Assembly: GCF_030815985.1 (NCBI RefSeq) | Contig: NZ_JAUSXM010000001.1 | Coordinates: 434,001 to 498,000 of the forward strand | Length of the DNA stretch: 64,000 bases | From: Paenibacillus sp. W2I17 | GTDB lineage: Bacteria > Bacillota > Bacilli > Paenibacillales > Paenibacillaceae | Reading direction: 5' to 3' | Shown: positions 61,014 through 64,000 of the stretch, piece after piece | Numbering within the stretch: the first letter of the stretch is position 1 | How the letters are laid out: the number at the start of each line of letters is the position of its first letter | Position numbers and translations under genes: made by a program | Notes under the pieces: generated by a model | What the model saw: only the letters and a program-made list of their open reading frames with translations | What the model was told of the DNA's origin: nothing | Databases searched by the model: none

Positions 61014-64000
61014 TTGGATAAGATTAGTCTACACGATGCATTAAAACAACGAATATTAATCCTCGACGGTGCAATGGGGACCATGATTCAACAAGTTGAT
61101 CTGACTGGCGAAGATTTTGGCGGCGAAGATTTGGATGGATGTAATGAAATGTTAGTGCTTACTCGTCCAGAGCTGATCCAGCGCATTCATGAAGAATATC
61201 TGGAGGCTGGCGCCGATTTAATTGAAACCAATACATTTGGTGCTACATCCGTTGTGCTTGCTGAGTACGATATTCAGGATCGGGCACGTGAGATCAACCT
61301 GGAAGCAGCCAGAATTGCGAAAGCTGCGGTTGATCGTTTCTCTACACCGGAATCTCCACGTTATGTGGTAGGAGCGATGGGACCAACAACCAAAACACTG
61401 TCTGTAACTGGGGGAGTAACGTTCCAGGAACTTATCGACAGTTATTTGGAGCAAGCGCTTGCTTTAATAGAGGGAGGCGTTGATGCGCTACTACTCGAAA
61501 CCTCACAGGATACCCTCAATGTAAAAGCAGGCAGCATTGGAATTCAGCAGGCCTTCGAACAGAGTGGTATTACACTGCCCCTGATGATATCAGGAACGAT
61601 AGAACCAATGGGAACGACCCTTGCGGGTCAGAACATCGAATCCTTTTATATATCCTTAGAACACCTTAACCCAATTTCGGTAGGACTAAACTGTGCTACA
61701 GGTCCTGAGTTCATGCGTGATCACATTCGCTCGCTTTCTGGAATGGCATCGGTTGCCGTTAGTTGTTACCCGAACGCGGGTCTTCCGGATGAGAATGGTA
61801 ATTACCATGAGTCACCAGACTCGCTTGCTCAGAAGATTGGTGCTTTTGCCGAACAGGGTTGGTTGAATATTGCTGGTGGATGTTGCGGGACAACCCCTGC
61901 ACATATTCGGGCGATGCGCGACACACTTGCCCAGTATCCCCCAAGAGAAATGAACGGAACACATCCACCGGCATTGTCTGGTATTGAACCGATCTACATC
62001 GAACAGGACAATCGCCCATATATGGTCGGAGAGCGTACGAATGTGCTGGGATCACGGAAATTCAAACGCCTCATTGTAGAAGGCAAATATGAAGAAGCTT
62101 CCGAAATTGCTCGTGCTCAAGTGAAAAATGGAGCGCACATTGTTGACGTGTGTGTACAAGATCCGGACCGTGAAGAGTCTGAAGACATGGTGAAGTTCCT
62201 TGAACTGGTTGTGAAAAAAGTTAAGGTTCCTCTGATGATCGATACGACAGATGCTTCAGTAATTGATCTGGCCCTTCAGTACTCACAAGGTAAAGCGATA
62301 ATTAACTCCATTAACCTTGAGGATGGCGAAGAGAAATTTGAGCTGATTACGCCGTTGCTTCATAAATATGGTGGTGCGGTTGTTGTCGGAACGATTGACG
62401 AACGGGGTCAGGCGATTAGTCGGGAAGACAAGCTTGACGTAGCTAAGCGCTCTTACGATTTGCTGGTGAACAAATATGGACTCAAACCAGAAGACCTGAT
62501 TTTTGATACGTTGGTGTTCCCAGTTGGTACCGGAGATGAACAGTACATCGGTTCAGCCAAAGAAACCATTGAAGGTATAAGAGTTATTAAGGAAGCGATG
62601 CCTGAATGTCATACGATACTCGGGATCAGTAACATTTCATTCGGACTGCCTGAAGCAGGTCGTGAAGTGCTGAACTCTGTATTTTTGTATGAGTGTACCA
62701 AAGCAGGTCTCGATTATGCCATCGTGAACACTGAGAAACTGGAGCGTTATGCATCCATTCCGGAAGAAGAACGTAGACTCTCGGAAGAGCTTTTATACAA
62801 CACAAATGATGAAACACTCGCGGCGTTCGTAGCGGCGTTCCGTAACAAGAAGGTTGAGAAGAAGGAAAAAATCTCAAACCTTTCATTAGAAGAGCGTCTC
62901 GCTTCATATGTTGTGGAAGGAAGCAAAGAAGGATTGCTGCCGGATCTGGAGCAGGCACTTGCCAAATACACAGCACTTCAAGTGATTAACGGTCCACTGA
63001 TGCGGGGGATGGAGGAAGTGGGTCGTCTCTTTAACAACAATGAGTTGATTGTAGCTGAGGTGTTGCAGAGTGCGGAGGTTATGAAGGCTTCTGTAGCATA
63101 TCTGGAGCAATTCATGGAGAAGAACGAGACTTCGGTTAAAGGCAAGATCATTCTGGCCACTGTTAAAGGCGATGTGCATGACATCGGGAAGAACCTGGTT
63201 GAGATCATCCTGTCCAATAACGGTTACCAGATCATTAATTTGGGTATAAAAGTACCACCAGAACGTATCATTGAGGCATACCGAGAAGAAAAAGTCGATG
63301 CGATCGGTCTCTCGGGTCTATTGGTGAAATCAGCGCAACAGATGATTCTTACCGCTCAGGATTTGCGAACAGCAGGTATTGATGTGCCTATTATGGTTGG
63401 CGGAGCGGCGCTAACACGTAAATTCACCAAAAATCGTATCCGTCCTGAATATAACGGAATGGTTGTATATGCGAAAGATGCGATGGACGGTCTGGATTTG
63501 GCGAACAAATTGATGAATCCCGTTTCACGTGAAGTGATGCAACTGGAGATGGAAGCAGAAAAAGAAGCTGATGCTTCAGGTGCTGTAGCTGTTCAGACTC
63601 TTCCAGAGCTTACGCGTGTGGAACGTTCGGATATTGCTGTAGATAACCCGGTTCTTGTCCCGCCTGATCTGGAGCGTCATACGATGCGTAACTACCCATT
63701 ATCACATATCCTGCCATACGTGAACATGCAGATGTTACTTGGACATCATCTGGGGTTGCGCGGTTCAGTAGAACAACTGCTTGCTTCAGGTGATAAGAAG
63801 GCTACCGACCTCAAAGCAGTTGTAGATAATATCATGCAAGAAGCTGTTCGTGACGGGATTATTCAGGCACATGCCATGTATCGTTTCTTCCCTGCTCAGT
63901 CCAGTGGTAACAGCATCATCATCTATGATCCAAAGGACACCAGCAATATTTTGCATACATTTACGTTCCCACGTCAAAAAGTCGAGCCGTTCCTGTGCCT
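61014..64000 (+). CDS. metH: Cobalamin-dependent methionine synthase MetH (partial)
   Basis: MetH transfers a methyl group from methyltetrahydrofolate to homocysteine via cobalamin. The first 995 codons are present, the rest lies beyond the window. Domains in order: homocysteine-binding barrel with zinc ligands in GLNCATG and GGCCGTTP; pterin-binding barrel (VGERTNVLGSRKFKRLI, here in part, and INSINLEDG); cap and B12 domain with DVHDIGKN (from residue 720) and LSGLLVKS; then the start of the SAM-activation domain. TTG at 61014 follows GGGGGTG at six bases; an in-frame GTG at 61005 is less likely. Confidence 0.95.
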   Translation, partial: MDKISLHDALKQRILILDGAMGTMIQQVDLTGEDFGGEDLDGCNEMLVLTRPELIQRIHEEYLEAGADLIETNTFGATSVVLAEYDIQDRAREINLEAARIAKAAVDRFSTPESPRYVVGAMGPTTKTLSVTGGVTFQELIDSYLEQALALIEGGVDALLLETSQDTLNVKAGSIGIQQAFEQSGITLPLMISGTIEPMGTTLAGQNIESFYISLEHLNPISVGLNCATGPEFMRDHIRSLSGMASVAVSCYPNAGLPDENGNYHESPDSLAQKIGAFAEQGWLNIAGGCCGTTPAHIRAMRDTLAQYPPREMNGTHPPALSGIEPIYIEQDNRPYMVGERTNVLGSRKFKRLIVEGKYEEASEIARAQVKNGAHIVDVCVQDPDREESEDMVKFLELVVKKVKVPLMIDTTDASVIDLALQYSQGKAIINSINLEDGEEKFELITPLLHKYGGAVVVGTIDERGQAISREDKLDVAKRSYDLLVNKYGLKPEDLIFDTLVFPVGTGDEQYIGSAKETIEGIRVIKEAMPECHTILGISNISFGLPEAGREVLNSVFLYECTKAGLDYAIVNTEKLERYASIPEEERRLSEELLYNTNDETLAAFVAAFRNKKVEKKEKISNLSLEERLASYVVEGSKEGLLPDLEQALAKYTALQVINGPLMRGMEEVGRLFNNNELIVAEVLQSAEVMKASVAYLEQFMEKNETSVKGKIILATVKGDVHDIGKNLVEIILSNNGYQIINLGIKVPPERIIEAYREEKVDAIGLSGLLVKSAQQMILTAQDLRTAGIDVPIMVGGAALTRKFTKNRIRPEYNGMVVYAKDAMDGLDLANKLMNPVSREVMQLEMEAEKEADASGAVAVQTLPELTRVERSDIAVDNPVLVPPDLERHTMRNYPLSHILPYVNMQMLLGHHLGLRGSVEQLLASGDKKATDLKAVVDNIMQEAVRDGIIQAHAMYRFFPAQSSGNSIIIYDPKDTSNILHTFTFPRQKVEPFLC

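Noticed and set aside
1..64000. CRISPR array, tRNA or rRNA genes
   Set aside because: No regularly spaced repeats were seen, and no tRNA cloverleaf or rRNA sequence was recognised by eye; a tRNAscan-SE and CRISPR finder run would be decisive.

Overview
The window reads as chromosomal DNA of a Gram-positive, endospore-forming member of the Bacillales, most likely Paenibacillus. Evidence: spore genes (cotE, spoVK), strong AGGAGG-type ribosome binding sites with frequent TTG/GTG starts, a tyrosine T-box leader, LexA boxes of the GAAC-N4-GTTC type, a GlnR operator, and the gene orders cotE..mutS-mutL..miaA-hfq..spoVK-hflX-ynbB-glnR-glnA and lexA-yneA-ynzC known from Bacillus subtilis and relatives. 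The genus call is inference.

Layout. 0.3-15.5 kb: mixed metabolic and regulatory genes: an RluF-type pseudouridine synthase, a DMT exporter with an AraC regulator, a divergent OYE reductase / TetR pair with Dabb and NRDE genes, a xanthine/uracil permease, SelO, two orphan immunity-like or DNA-mimic-like small genes, T-box-controlled tyrS, a YxcD/Gly-rich membrane pair, a PadR regulator and beta-carbonic anhydrase. 15.6-21.5 kb: a MITE-like repeat, an M32 carboxypeptidase, a SsuABC/ThiXYZ-type importer and a YqjA-like membrane protein. 21.5-40.7 kb: a conserved core of spore coat (cotE), a predicted amidoligase, mismatch repair (mutS, mutL), a methyltransferase, miaA, hfq, a class A PBP, a DUF402 protein, spoVK, hflX, ynbB, glnR and glnA. 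The glnA reading frame is broken by a two-base duplication.

40.7-50.7 kb is an accessory island between glnA and the ALDH/lexA block. It begins with a decayed tyrosine integrase that overlaps the glnA 3' end and is interrupted by a decayed IS3-family element. It then carries mostly small secreted, lipo- or membrane proteins, several broken genes, an SRAP gene whose only well-placed start is ATT, a C-terminal remnant of an ATP-dependent DNA ligase, a 13-G homopolymer, and two secreted proteins with different N-terminal modules but the same roughly 75-residue C-terminal domain. That shared domain is the best candidate here for something undescribed.

50.8-64 kb returns to core genes: an ALDH, the divergent SOS pair lexA/yneA with overlapping promoters and LexA boxes, ynzC, a HAD hydrolase, an LplB/LplC/LipO-type sugar importer with a downstream GntR regulator and an upstream 19-bp dyad operator plus cre sites, mtnD, and a metH that runs off the window. 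Conserved genes are frameshifted at three places (glnA, the HAD gene, the first sugar-importer permease). This could be real decay or sequencing indels and should be resolved on reads.
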